Of a DNA stretch of 64,000 nt, positions 46,868-54,778 are shown piece after piece (positions within the stretch are counted from its first letter, which is position 1; each line of letters starts with the position of its first letter). Origin of the DNA: JABDJZ01 sp047619685 (lineage in GTDB: Bacteria > Bacteroidota > Rhodothermia > Rhodothermales > UBA10348). A model generated the notes under the pieces. It saw only the letters and a list, made by a program, of their open reading frames with translations, did not search any database and was not told where the DNA came from. Both the position numbers and the translations under genes were made by a program. Location of the stretch: positions 1-64,000 of the forward strand of contig JBLHLC010000014.1 in assembly GCA_047619685.1 (NCBI GenBank). The letters run 5' to 3'.

Positions 46868-47182
46868 ATGACCAAGTGGGAAACATCGATCGACGAGATC
46901 AAAGTCAAGAGCAATCAGCTGGTTGACAAGGTCAAGGAACTCATTCAGGAAGGGAATGCCCGTAAGGTATCCATCCGCAAAGATGGCCGTACGCTACTGG
47001 AATTCCCACTTACCATGGGTGTGGGTGGTGCCACGGCCGTGATTGTCTTCACCCCCATCCTTGCTGCAGTCGGCGCTTTGGCCGCGCTCGTGAGCGACGT
47101 GGACGTCGTCGTGGAGCGCGAGATTGACCCCGATGTCGAGATCGTGGTAGAGACCGATTCAGACAAGTCTGACAAGGGCTGA
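46868..47182 (+). CDS. DUF4342 protein
   Basis: A 104-residue protein. VKSNQLVDKVKELIQEGNARKVSIRKDGRTLLEFPLT is followed by a hydrophobic stretch (GGATAVIVFTPILAAVGALAALV) and an acidic tail (VVVEREIDPDVEIVVETD). This matches the DUF4342 layout. The hydrophobic centre may lie against or in the membrane. ATG at 46868 is preferred; the 50 upstream codons look non-coding. Confidence 0.75.
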   Translation: MTKWETSIDEIKVKSNQLVDKVKELIQEGNARKVSIRKDGRTLLEFPLTMGVGGATAVIVFTPILAAVGALAALVSDVDVVVEREIDPDVEIVVETDSDKSDKG

Positions 47183-47201
47183 CGCCGATCACGGAACGGG
47201 A

Positions 47202-48197
47202 ATGAAGGGGTTAAACGCTTCCCCAGCCGAGGCAATTCGTGCCGTGGATTTTTCTGATATCCTGGCTGCGGCAGACCGCATTGCCGGGGTTGCTCACAGG
47301 ACTCCGGTCATGCGTTCCAGGCAGTTGGACCTGCTCGTCGGAGCCGATGTGCACCTCAAGTGCGAGAATCTCCAGCGGACAGGTGCCTTCAAGTTTCGGG
47401 GTGCTTACAACGCGTTGAGCCAATTCACTCCCGAGGAACGCAAACGCGGCGTTTTGACCTATTCGTCTGGCAATCACGCCCAGGCAGTCGCCCTGGCTGG
47501 GAGACTGACAGGAACGCCTGCCACGATCATAATGCCCCGCGACGCGCCAGCCGTGAAGCTGCGAGCAACCGCCGGATATGGTGCAGAGATCATCAAGTAC
47601 GACCGTTCTCTCATTAACCGGGAAGACCTGGCGGCATCGATCTCCGCAGCGCGAGGCCTCCCCATCCTGCCACCCTACGACCACAAAGACATCGTGGCCG
47701 GTCAAGGAACGGCGGGCCTCGAGTTGGTGCGGTCCGTTCCCGACCTCGACACGATCGTCGTCTGCTGCGGCGGCGGCGGTCTCCTTTCGGGTTGTGCGAT
47801 TGCCGCAAAAGGAATCAACCCAAACATCAGGGTGGTGGGCGTCGAGCCGGAAGCCGCGGATGACGCCACCCGGAGCTTTCGGACCGGCGTGCTCCACACC
47901 GTTACGAACCCTGACACTATCGCGGACGGCGCCAGGACCCCGTACCTGGGGAAGATCACGTTCCCATTGGTCCTTGAGTATGTGGATGACATGGTAACTG
48001 TGCCGGATGAGGCCCTTGTCGAGGCCATGCGGTTTGTCTGGGAGCGCATGAAGCTCCTTATAGAGCCGACTGGCGCGCTGGCTCTTGCCGCAGTAATGAC
48101 CGGCGCCGTGCAAGTCCAGGGGGGTCGAGTGGGCCTCCTTGTCAGCGGCGGCAACGTTGACATACAGGCCGCGGCCCGTTGGATGGCGCGTGCCTGA
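47202..48197 (+). CDS. Threonine/serine dehydratase-like PLP enzyme
   Basis: A 331-residue fold-type II PLP enzyme. The Schiff-base Lys is in FKFRGAYNALS, the phosphate-binding Gly loop is CCGGGGLLSG and the asparagine loop is SSGNHAQAVA. It lacks the C-terminal ACT regulatory domain of biosynthetic IlvA, so a catabolic TdcB-like or serine racemase-like role fits. The last eight bases overlap the next gene. Confidence 0.88.
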   Translation: MKGLNASPAEAIRAVDFSDILAAADRIAGVAHRTPVMRSRQLDLLVGADVHLKCENLQRTGAFKFRGAYNALSQFTPEERKRGVLTYSSGNHAQAVALAGRLTGTPATIIMPRDAPAVKLRATAGYGAEIIKYDRSLINREDLAASISAARGLPILPPYDHKDIVAGQGTAGLELVRSVPDLDTIVVCCGGGGLLSGCAIAAKGINPNIRVVGVEPEAADDATRSFRTGVLHTVTNPDTIADGARTPYLGKITFPLVLEYVDDMVTVPDEALVEAMRFVWERMKLLIEPTGALALAAVMTGAVQVQGGRVGLLVSGGNVDIQAAARWMARA

Positions 48198-49008
48198 CCC
48201 GGCCACGCGCGAGGGACTGAAGGAGTACATGGAGAGCCTCGTGGTCCGCTACGAGTCCCACGAGTTCATCATCCAGGACCCCATCTCCATTCCGCTGGGC
48301 TTCGACGACCCGCGGGACCAAGAGATTATCGCACTCTATGCGGCGCTTCTCGCCTGGGGCCGAAGGGAGACCATTCTCAAGAAGATGGCCGAATTGTGCG
48401 AGCGGATGGACTACCGCCCCCACAGATTTGTGTCCTCGTTCAGCCCCGCCCGCGATGCCACCAGCCTGGCGGGGTTCGGACACAGGACGTTCCGGTCGGA
48501 GGATGCCGTTTGCCTGACCGACGCGCTTCGCATCCTGCTGCAAGAACATGGCACCCTGGAGGCCGTTTTCCGGTTCGGTATGGACGAAAGGTCAACGCAC
48601 ATCGGGCCCGCCATACAGCATTTCAGCGAATCCGTCATGACTGCGATACCCGGGACGCCGTCCAGACTCCAGAAACACCTTGCCCGTCCCCAGGCCGGAA
48701 GTGCCTGCAAACGCCTATGCATGTTCCTTCGGTGGATGGTTCGCCCCGGCCCTGTTGACCTGGGCATATGGCCTACAATTGGTCCCTCCCAGCTCGTTCT
48801 TCCCTTGGACGTCCACTCTGGCCGACAGGCCCGAGCCCTTGGTCTTCTCTCCCGGTCGAGCAACGACTGGCGCTCCGCCCTGGAACTGACGGACTCGTGC
48901 AGGAGTTTGAACGCTGACGACCCGTCGCGATACGACTTCGCCCTGTTTGGATCCGGCGCTGCCGGCGAGTTCCTGGACTCCCGATTCCTCCAGGAGCCGC
49001 CCGGTTAA
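48190..49008 (+). CDS. TIGR02757 (DUF2400) family protein
   Basis: A 272-residue cytoplasmic protein with the family pattern: FDDPRDQEIIALYAALLAWGRRETIL, YRPHRFV, KRLCMFLRWMVR, LDVHSGRQARALGL, SRYDFALFG. These resemble the HhH-GPD fold, but the family has no assigned function. The start is GTG at 48190, overlapping the dehydratase stop; an ATG at 48229 is the alternative. It is convergent with the flavin reductase, sharing a TTAA at the stops. Confidence 0.8.
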   Translation: MPDPATREGLKEYMESLVVRYESHEFIIQDPISIPLGFDDPRDQEIIALYAALLAWGRRETILKKMAELCERMDYRPHRFVSSFSPARDATSLAGFGHRTFRSEDAVCLTDALRILLQEHGTLEAVFRFGMDERSTHIGPAIQHFSESVMTAIPGTPSRLQKHLARPQAGSACKRLCMFLRWMVRPGPVDLGIWPTIGPSQLVLPLDVHSGRQARALGLLSRSSNDWRSALELTDSCRSLNADDPSRYDFALFGSGAAGEFLDSRFLQEPPG

Positions 49009-49520
49009 CTGCCGTCTGCGGCCGATATCCCGCTGTATCCGCGGTTTACGTAAAGGAGCGCGTCTACCTGGGCCACTGGGCCAATACTTTCGATACGCCC
49101 CAGGACCAGCGAATGGTCGCCGACGGGATGGCTGGCCTCCAAGGTGCAAAGAAGCCGCACCAGCGTGCCCGACAGGCTCGGCAGGCCATCGGCTCCCACC
49201 AGGAAGTCCACCCGCGCAAACTGCTCGGCGCCGGTCAGACCCGGGTCTGCGAAAACCTCCGAGTACCTGGACTGGTCGGACGCCAGAACATGGACAGCAA
49301 AACGCTCAGACCGAAGCAAATCATCGTGTATTTGCGCGGACTGCTGAACGTTGAAACTCACCATCGGAGGCTCGAGAGACACCGTCACAAATGAGCCGAT
49401 GGTTATCCCTCGCGGATCGGGCCCGCCAATCACGACGACCGTGACGGGCGCAGGCACCGAGCGCATGGCCGCGCGGACGTCATCGCCTGTGACCTCAGGG
49501 CCGCGTTGGGATTCACTCAC
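49005..49520 (-). CDS. Flavin reductase-like (FMN-binding split barrel) protein
   Basis: A 171-residue FMN-binding split-barrel protein. VTVVVIGGPDPRGITIGSFVTVSLEPPMVSF is the flavin-binding region, followed by SERFAVHVLASDQ. These reduce free flavin or supply FMNH2 to a monooxygenase. It is last in the hrcA-grpE-dnaJ run, with a 4-base overlap (ATGA) on dnaJ. Confidence 0.85.
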   Translation of the reverse strand: MSESQRGPEVTGDDVRAAMRSVPAPVTVVVIGGPDPRGITIGSFVTVSLEPPMVSFNVQQSAQIHDDLLRSERFAVHVLASDQSRYSEVFADPGLTGAEQFARVDFLVGADGLPSLSGTLVRLLCTLEASHPVGDHSLVLGRIESIGPVAQVDALLYVNRGYSGISAADGS

Positions 49521-50689
49521 GAAAAGACGTCCTTGACTCTGCTGAAAAATGACCGCTTGTCGTCGGCCGCATCCGGATCCGGCCGGAAGGAATGAGAATC
49601 CCTCATGCCTTCAAGCACCTCACGCTCTTCGTCTGTGACGGCGCGCGGAGTCCAGACGTGGACACGCACGATCTGGTCGCCTTTGTGGCCACCCTCGATG
49701 TCAGGGATGCCTCGCTCCCTCATTCGGAGCAACTTCCCGGACTGTATTCCCTCGTCAATCTGCAGCTTGGCACGTCCCTTCAAAGTCGGAACCTCCACGT
49801 CGGTGCCCAGCGCAGCGTCAGGAAAGGACAGATACAGATCATAGACGATGTCGAGGCCCTCGCGGGAGAAATGCTCGTGCGCGGCCTCCTCTATCTCAAC
49901 CCGGAGGTCTCCAGACTCACCGCCTCGTATGCCGGAGTTACCGGCCCCGCGGACCGTCAGATAGTGCCCTTCCAATACGCCCGCCGGAACGGAAATCTGG
50001 ATGGTCTCCTCGGTTTTAAGCCTTCCTTCCCCACTGCACTTAGCGCAGGGCACCCGGATTACACGACCCTCCCCCCGACATGTGGGGCACGGCTGGACGT
50101 TCACAAACTGTCCGAATACAGACCGGCTTACCTGGCGGATCTCACCGGCACCCTGACAGGTGCCACAGGTGTCGTACCCATCGGTTTCGCTCTCGGCTCC
50201 GCGCCCCTCGCAGGTCTCGCAGGCGGCGAACTTTCGGACCTTGATTTTCTTGTCGACACCCTCGGCAATCTCCTCCATGGTGAGGGGCAGCTTGATGCGC
50301 AGATCGCTACCGGGCCTCCCTTGGCGGCGGGTCCTTCGGGACCGGGTACCGCCGCCAAACACCTCGTCAAAGATGCTTCCGCCGCCGCCGAAAATATCGG
50401 AAAAGGCGCTGAAGATGTCGTTGATGTCCTGGAAGCCAGCACCACCGGCACCACCGGGCGCTCCGTTGCCGCGCACGCCCGCATGACCAAACCGGTCGTA
50501 TCGCTGACGTTTCTCAGGAGACGAGAGCACTTCGTAGGCTTCGGCGGCCTCCTTGAACTTGTCCTCCGCCGCTGTATCTCCGGGATTTCGGTCCGGGTGA
50601 TACTGCAGAGCCAGCTTCCGATAGGCCCGCTTGAGGTCATCCGCAGAGGAGGACCGCTCTACCCCGAGTATTTCGTAGTAGTCTCGCAT
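49517..50689 (-). CDS. dnaJ: Chaperone DnaJ
   Basis: Hsp40 co-chaperone, 390 residues. J domain with HPD (YHPDRNPGD), a Gly/Phe region, four CXXCXGXG zinc repeats (CETCEGRG, CGTCQGAG, CPTCRGEG, CAKCSGEG), then the C-terminal substrate-binding domain. It follows grpE by two bases. No dnaK is in the window. Confidence 0.97.
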   Translation of the reverse strand: MRDYYEILGVERSSSADDLKRAYRKLALQYHPDRNPGDTAAEDKFKEAAEAYEVLSSPEKRQRYDRFGHAGVRGNGAPGGAGGAGFQDINDIFSAFSDIFGGGGSIFDEVFGGGTRSRRTRRQGRPGSDLRIKLPLTMEEIAEGVDKKIKVRKFAACETCEGRGAESETDGYDTCGTCQGAGEIRQVSRSVFGQFVNVQPCPTCRGEGRVIRVPCAKCSGEGRLKTEETIQISVPAGVLEGHYLTVRGAGNSGIRGGESGDLRVEIEEAAHEHFSREGLDIVYDLYLSFPDAALGTDVEVPTLKGRAKLQIDEGIQSGKLLRMRERGIPDIEGGHKGDQIVRVHVWTPRAVTDEEREVLEGMRDSHSFRPDPDAADDKRSFFSRVKDVFS

Positions 50690-50691
50690 GT

Positions 50692-51273
50692 TCAGGCTGT
50701 TACGATCACGCGGGCATGTCGAATCACGCGCTCACCCATTTTGTATCCGGTCTGGAGTTCTGAAACGACTTGACCAGGCTCCTGGCCGTCCTCAACCGGT
50801 TGGGACATGAGCGCCTCGTGTTCTGCCTCGTCAAACGGCATCCCCACGGCGGCAATTTGCTCAACTCCGAGCTTTGCCAGTTCACCAAGCAGCTTGCCGT
50901 AAACCATGGCCACGCCCTTGTGAAGTGACTTGAAGGCATCCGGAAGCGTTTCGGCCTCGGGTGTGTCCCCCACCGTTTCGGCCGCATCCAGCGATCGCCT
51001 GAAATCGTCGATCACTTCCAGAAGTTGCTGAACGACGAGAAGCTTCCCGTAGTCCATCATCTGGCTCTTTTCCTGGTCCGTGCGACGTCTGTAGTTCTGA
51101 AACTCAGCCGCCTGCCTCACAAATTTATCCTGCACGCCGGCCAACTCCCGCTCGAGCCTGTTCGCTCTCTCCTCCAGACTTTCCGGAGCCGACGCGGGCG
51201 CAGCGTCTTCCGCACCTACCGTGGCATCGATGCCCTGGCCCTGTGGGTCTGCGTTATTTTCCAATCCATCCAT
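50692..51273 (-). CDS. grpE: Nucleotide exchange factor GrpE
   Basis: A 193-residue protein. The coiled-coil ERANRLERELAGVQDKFVRQAAEFQNYRRR is followed by the beta-domain (GVEQIAAVGMPFDEAEHEAL, YKMGERVIRHARVIV). ATG at 51273 (MDGLENNADPQ) is preferred over 51318, which would overlap hrcA by 20 bases. Confidence 0.94.
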   Translation of the reverse strand: MDGLENNADPQGQGIDATVGAEDAAPASAPESLEERANRLERELAGVQDKFVRQAAEFQNYRRRTDQEKSQMMDYGKLLVVQQLLEVIDDFRRSLDAAETVGDTPEAETLPDAFKSLHKGVAMVYGKLLGELAKLGVEQIAAVGMPFDEAEHEALMSQPVEDGQEPGQVVSELQTGYKMGERVIRHARVIVTA

Positions 51274-51298
51274 AAAATCTAGTTCCGAAAACTGCGGA

Positions 51299-52396
51299 TT
51301 AACCTGCCAGCGCGTCATCGTCGGGAGACCACGACAAGAGGGCTGCCATGCCTTCTACCAGTGAGATCACCCGGGCATAGTCCATCCTGGTTGGACCGAT
51401 GACGCCAATGGTGCCCCGCATGTTGTACCTGTGATACGGCGCAGTAACTACTGAATACCGTGCGGCGGATTCGGATTCGCCTGTCTTGGGGTTTTCGCTG
51501 CCTATTCGTACCCGGGCTGTGCCAATCAGATCGGCTTCCGGGTCTTCGCCATCCAGCAATCCCATCACGGCGGTTTCGTCATCCACCAGCTTGATGAGGT
51601 CCCGGAGCTCATCTGGCTGCTGGAACTCAGGCTGCTTCAGCATGCTTTCGGTCCCGGCAAGCTGGACCTTACGGTCTCCGGGCGGTTCCGTGAACAGCAT
51701 GGACGATGAGTCCATGAGTAGTTGTACGATCCCGGTCCGGTCAGTCTGCAGATCTCCTACACGCTCGCGACAGGTCCGGCGAATCTCGTCCAAAGTGAGA
51801 CCAGTCAGTCGCTCGTTCAAGAGAGCAACCACTCTATCCAGCGCCTGCCTCGACAACTCCGACTCAACGTGCAGAATGATGGTGCGAATCAATCCGCCCC
51901 GGACGCTGATCACGAACATCGCCCGACTCGAGGAGAGCAGAACTACCTCGAGGCGTTCCAGAACTCCAGTGGCCAGCCGCGGACTAATGGCAACTCCAAG
52001 CAGGTTGGCCAACTGACCCAGAAGCCTGGAACTCTCGCGGACCAAGACTTCCGTATCCGACGTCGATTCCAGCAGTTGAGACCTAAGAAGACCTTGCTCC
52101 TCCTCCGTCAGCTCAATCTGCTCCATGAGCTCATCCACATACGCCCGGTAGCCCCGGTCCGTCGGGACCCGTCCCGCCGACGTATAGGGATGACCCAGAA
52201 AACCGCGGACTTCAAGATCGCTGAGCGTTGTCCGTATTGAGGCAGGACTCAGACCCAGACCCTTGTGCATGGACAGAGACCGCGACCCGACCGGGCCGGC
52301 CGTGCTGATAAAATTCTGAACTACAAGGCGCAGGATACTCCTGTCCCTTTCATTCAGTCCGTATATGCGGGTTTCTGGCTGCGACGAGCGGTCCAT
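51299..52396 (-). CDS. hrcA: Heat-inducible transcription repressor HrcA
   Basis: A 365-residue repressor of the heat-shock regulon. N-terminal winged helix (LRLVVQNFISTAGPVGSRSLS), a dimerisation domain and a GAF-like core. The C-terminus has the conserved GVIGPTRMDYARVISLVEGMA. First gene of the hrcA-grpE-dnaJ group. I see no CIRCE element (TTAGCACTC-N9-GAGTGCTAA) in 52397-52571. Confidence 0.95.
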   Translation of the reverse strand: MDRSSQPETRIYGLNERDRSILRLVVQNFISTAGPVGSRSLSMHKGLGLSPASIRTTLSDLEVRGFLGHPYTSAGRVPTDRGYRAYVDELMEQIELTEEEQGLLRSQLLESTSDTEVLVRESSRLLGQLANLLGVAISPRLATGVLERLEVVLLSSSRAMFVISVRGGLIRTIILHVESELSRQALDRVVALLNERLTGLTLDEIRRTCRERVGDLQTDRTGIVQLLMDSSSMLFTEPPGDRKVQLAGTESMLKQPEFQQPDELRDLIKLVDDETAVMGLLDGEDPEADLIGTARVRIGSENPKTGESESAARYSVVTAPYHRYNMRGTIGVIGPTRMDYARVISLVEGMAALLSWSPDDDALAG

Positions 52397-52502
52397 TTCG
52401 GCGTCACTTTTCTGGCCGTCTTCCTACAGGGACCGCGTGCCGGAGTTTCAGCCCCCGCTGCAAGTCCACAAAGCCTCCACGGTTGCCATCACGCCAGATG
52501 CC

Positions 52503-52544
52503 AAACACAATTGTCGCGCCGGGCCTCGCAAGGCCCGGCGCGAC
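52503..52544 (-). terminator. Terminator of the repeat-rich protein gene
   Basis: A perfect 14-bp stem, arms 52513-52526 and 52531-52544 with a CGCA/TGCG loop, lies 27 bases after the stop. On the minus strand it is followed by AATTGTGTTT, a modest T-rich tail. It separates this gene from hrcA. Confidence 0.75.
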
Positions 52545-52571
52545 GTCCGCGCGATCTGGATTGAGGGTCCG

Positions 52572-54074
52572 TTATCGAACGCGCTGGATTTGGCTCTCAC
52601 GCTGGAACTTGATTTCCGCGCCACTCTTGGCCGAATACTGCCACTCGTCTTCTTGACGGAACGGCTCGACGCCCAGATCAATATCAGATGCGCGCCCCGA
52701 GGCTCCGTAGTAGACATCATAGTTATCTGACGCCGCCGAGATGGCGTTGACGCCGAAGTCCCACAACCAATCCTCATCGTTTGGCAGCAGCGAGATTGGC
52801 ACATGCCCATCCGCACGATCAGGCCTGAATAGCCGGGAAGACCTGATGGTCCGAACCCGGTTGCTGCCCAGATCCACTTTCCCCGCACGGTACCCGTCAG
52901 AGTGGTGATAGGCATCCAGCACGTAGTCGTCATATGCGCGAGTGGACAGGACCTCGAAACCGGCGTATCGATCACCGACCAGGAATATTTCGCGATCGAA
53001 GTACACCTGACCATCCTTGTATACCGTCGCCGTCATATCGCTCAGGCCAGCTGGAATCTGCTCCACGTGACCCAGGTAGCGCCCGTTCTCGTAGATCTCG
53101 AGACGCTCTATCTGGACGTTTATCTCGGCATATTCATCGTTGGCCTGTATGACCCGATGGCTGTAAGTGGTTTCCACCTCGACCTGTGCCCGGCTGGGCC
53201 GCCCGTTTACGACCGTTTCAACGTAGACCACCTGGCGGTAGCGATATCGCGGCTGCCAGTGCCGCTGATAGCGCACTACCCATGGCCACTGAATGTTTAC
53301 GTAGATGTGTGGTCGATGCCGACGCAGATACGAGGGCGTGCGATTGAACACCAGATTGTAGGACGGCCTCCGGTAGTTCCACCTGCGGGATGGCACGACC
53401 ACTCTTCGACCATTTCTGTAGTTGTCGTTGACGACAGGTCGTCTGCCGGCAATCCTGGAGCCACCGCGTGTGCCAGGTCCGTTCCGTGGACCGACAGCGC
53501 GACCGCCGTTGGCCCGCCCCCCATTGCGGACGGTGCCGCTGGTTCCGGTACCTCGGGTGCCCCCATTGCGGACGGTGCCGCTGGTTCCGGTACCTCGGCT
53601 TCCATTGCCTGGGCGAGGCGTCGCCGCTGCCGTACCCCGGCTTCCATTGCCTGGGCGAGGCGTCGCCGCTGCCGTACCCCGGCTTCCATTGCCTGGGCGA
53701 GGCGTCGCCGCCGGGTTAGCTCGGACTGTACCCCTGGTACTGCCGCGAGGCGTAGACGTGGAGCTCCGCGTCGGGTTTTGGTTTCGTGTCTGAGTCGGAG
53801 TGGTGGCCCGCTGCCGACTGGAATCAGAGGGCCGGGTGGCCCGATCTCTTGAGGCTGGAGTCCGCGTCGCCGAGCTTGCCCGGGGCCGAGACCTGGTGGC
53901 GGGTTTGGCGGCCGGAGCCTTTTTGGCCGGCGCGGCGCGCTCGGTCTTTGTCCCACTCCTTGTACTGCCTGTCCGGGTCCGCTGAGCGTTGGCGTCCGCC
54001 TGGCCCATGAGGAGCATGACGAGGGCCAACAATAGCCCGGCCCCGGTTCTAAAAATGTGTATTTGCTGTTTCAT
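52572..54074 (-). CDS. Exported Arg/Thr/Gly-rich repeat protein
   Basis: A 500-residue protein with signal peptide ending ADANAQ. Residues about 30-210 are Arg/Thr/Pro/Gly-rich and include two tandem 14-residue repeats: RPGNGSRGTAAATP (about 2.6 copies) and GTGTSGTVRNGGTR (two). The second half is folded-looking and Tyr/Arg-rich (YRYRQVVYVETVVNGRPSRAQV, EQIPAGLSDMTATVYKDGQVYFDREIFLVGDRYAG). I recognise no family. It may bind a polyanion or sit on the cell surface, but this is inference. A palindromic block lies 34 bases before the start. Confidence 0.65.
   Translation of the reverse strand: MKQQIHIFRTGAGLLLALVMLLMGQADANAQRTRTGSTRSGTKTERAAPAKKAPAAKPATRSRPRASSATRTPASRDRATRPSDSSRQRATTPTQTRNQNPTRSSTSTPRGSTRGTVRANPAATPRPGNGSRGTAAATPRPGNGSRGTAAATPRPGNGSRGTGTSGTVRNGGTRGTGTSGTVRNGGRANGGRAVGPRNGPGTRGGSRIAGRRPVVNDNYRNGRRVVVPSRRWNYRRPSYNLVFNRTPSYLRRHRPHIYVNIQWPWVVRYQRHWQPRYRYRQVVYVETVVNGRPSRAQVEVETTYSHRVIQANDEYAEINVQIERLEIYENGRYLGHVEQIPAGLSDMTATVYKDGQVYFDREIFLVGDRYAGFEVLSTRAYDDYVLDAYHHSDGYRAGKVDLGSNRVRTIRSSRLFRPDRADGHVPISLLPNDEDWLWDFGVNAISAASDNYDVYYGASGRASDIDLGVEPFRQEDEWQYSAKSGAEIKFQRESQIQRVR
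53521..53711 (-). repeat. Two 42-bp tandem repeat families in one gene
   Basis: Two copies starting at 53521 and 53563 encode GTGTSGTVRNGGTR; three copies starting at 53602, 53644 and 53686 (last one partial) encode RPGNGSRGTAAATP. Both have a 42-base period, and the step between the families is 39 bases. Near identity at DNA level suggests recent slippage or duplication. Confidence 0.85.
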
Positions 54075-54107
54075 ATAGACCTCCGTCAGTTGTCTTTGCA
54101 GACCCTC

Positions 54108-54124
54108 GACAATTGTCTAGACAA
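54108..54124. promoter_or_regulatory. Overlapping palindromes before the repeat-rich gene
   Basis: GACAATTGTC (54108-54117) overlaps TTGTCTAGACAA (54113-54124). Both lie 34-50 bases upstream of the ATG at 54074, where an operator could act, but the core is short. The remaining bases of 54075-54241 show nothing else. Confidence 0.35.
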
Positions 54125-54241
54125 ACACGTGCCACCGGAGGTTCGGGGCGAATCGGCGCCACCAGAGCCCTTATTGGCGCTCAGACTGTCCTCGGCTGTG
54201 GACAGTATCGTTCAAGGAATGGGTCTTTGACCGAAACGCCG

Positions 54242-54703
54242 CTAGGCGGCCACTCCCCAGACCATAATGCCTCCCACGTGGCCAGTCCAAACGACCAGGG
54301 CAGCCGTAGCCACGGCAAGTAGAGCCAACGCCAGGCGAATACCCCAGGGCGTGCCCGCACGGTCGGGCCACCAGCGGTCGCCTAATAGAACCAGACATAG
54401 TAGTGCCGTCAGGGCAACGGCAGCCACGAAGACCCCGTCCGCCGCGGATTCGTGGATCTCCAGCATAGACTCCACAATTGCTGACCCGGCAGCCTCTTCT
54501 TCCATCTGCTCGCCCGTCTGCTTGGCGATCAGCGCTGCCGCCGATCCCAGGAAGGCCAGCACGGCGGATGCGCGTAGCAGGGCCCGACTGTCCGCAACCA
54601 TCCAGACCAGCACGCAGCCTGCGGCCGCCAGCAGGAGGACGATTGGAAAGTGCACCGCAATGGGGTGCCAGACGGGTATCTCGTATTCGAAGACGCGATC
54701 CAT
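54242..54703 (-). CDS. DUF2231 membrane protein
   Basis: A 153-residue inner membrane protein with four hydrophobic segments. WHPIAVHFPIVLLLAAAG is the family's conserved start, and TGEQMEE follows the second helix. DUF2231 proteins occur beside cytochrome and redox genes, but none is near here. Divergent from sppA. Confidence 0.8.
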   Translation of the reverse strand: MDRVFEYEIPVWHPIAVHFPIVLLLAAAGCVLVWMVADSRALLRASAVLAFLGSAAALIAKQTGEQMEEEAAGSAIVESMLEIHESAADGVFVAAVALTALLCLVLLGDRWWPDRAGTPWGIRLALALLAVATAALVVWTGHVGGIMVWGVAA

Positions 54704-54778
54704 TGGACATCGGATAAAAAAGGACTGCCGCGCGTAATGCGCCCTTCATCGCTTTCACCCCCCCCACGGTTTCCTCAG

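Noticed and set aside
52902..53852. Plus-strand open frame of 316 codons with repeated ASIAWARRRRCRTP
   Set aside because: The repeat is simply the reverse reading of the 42-bp repeats in the minus-strand gene.
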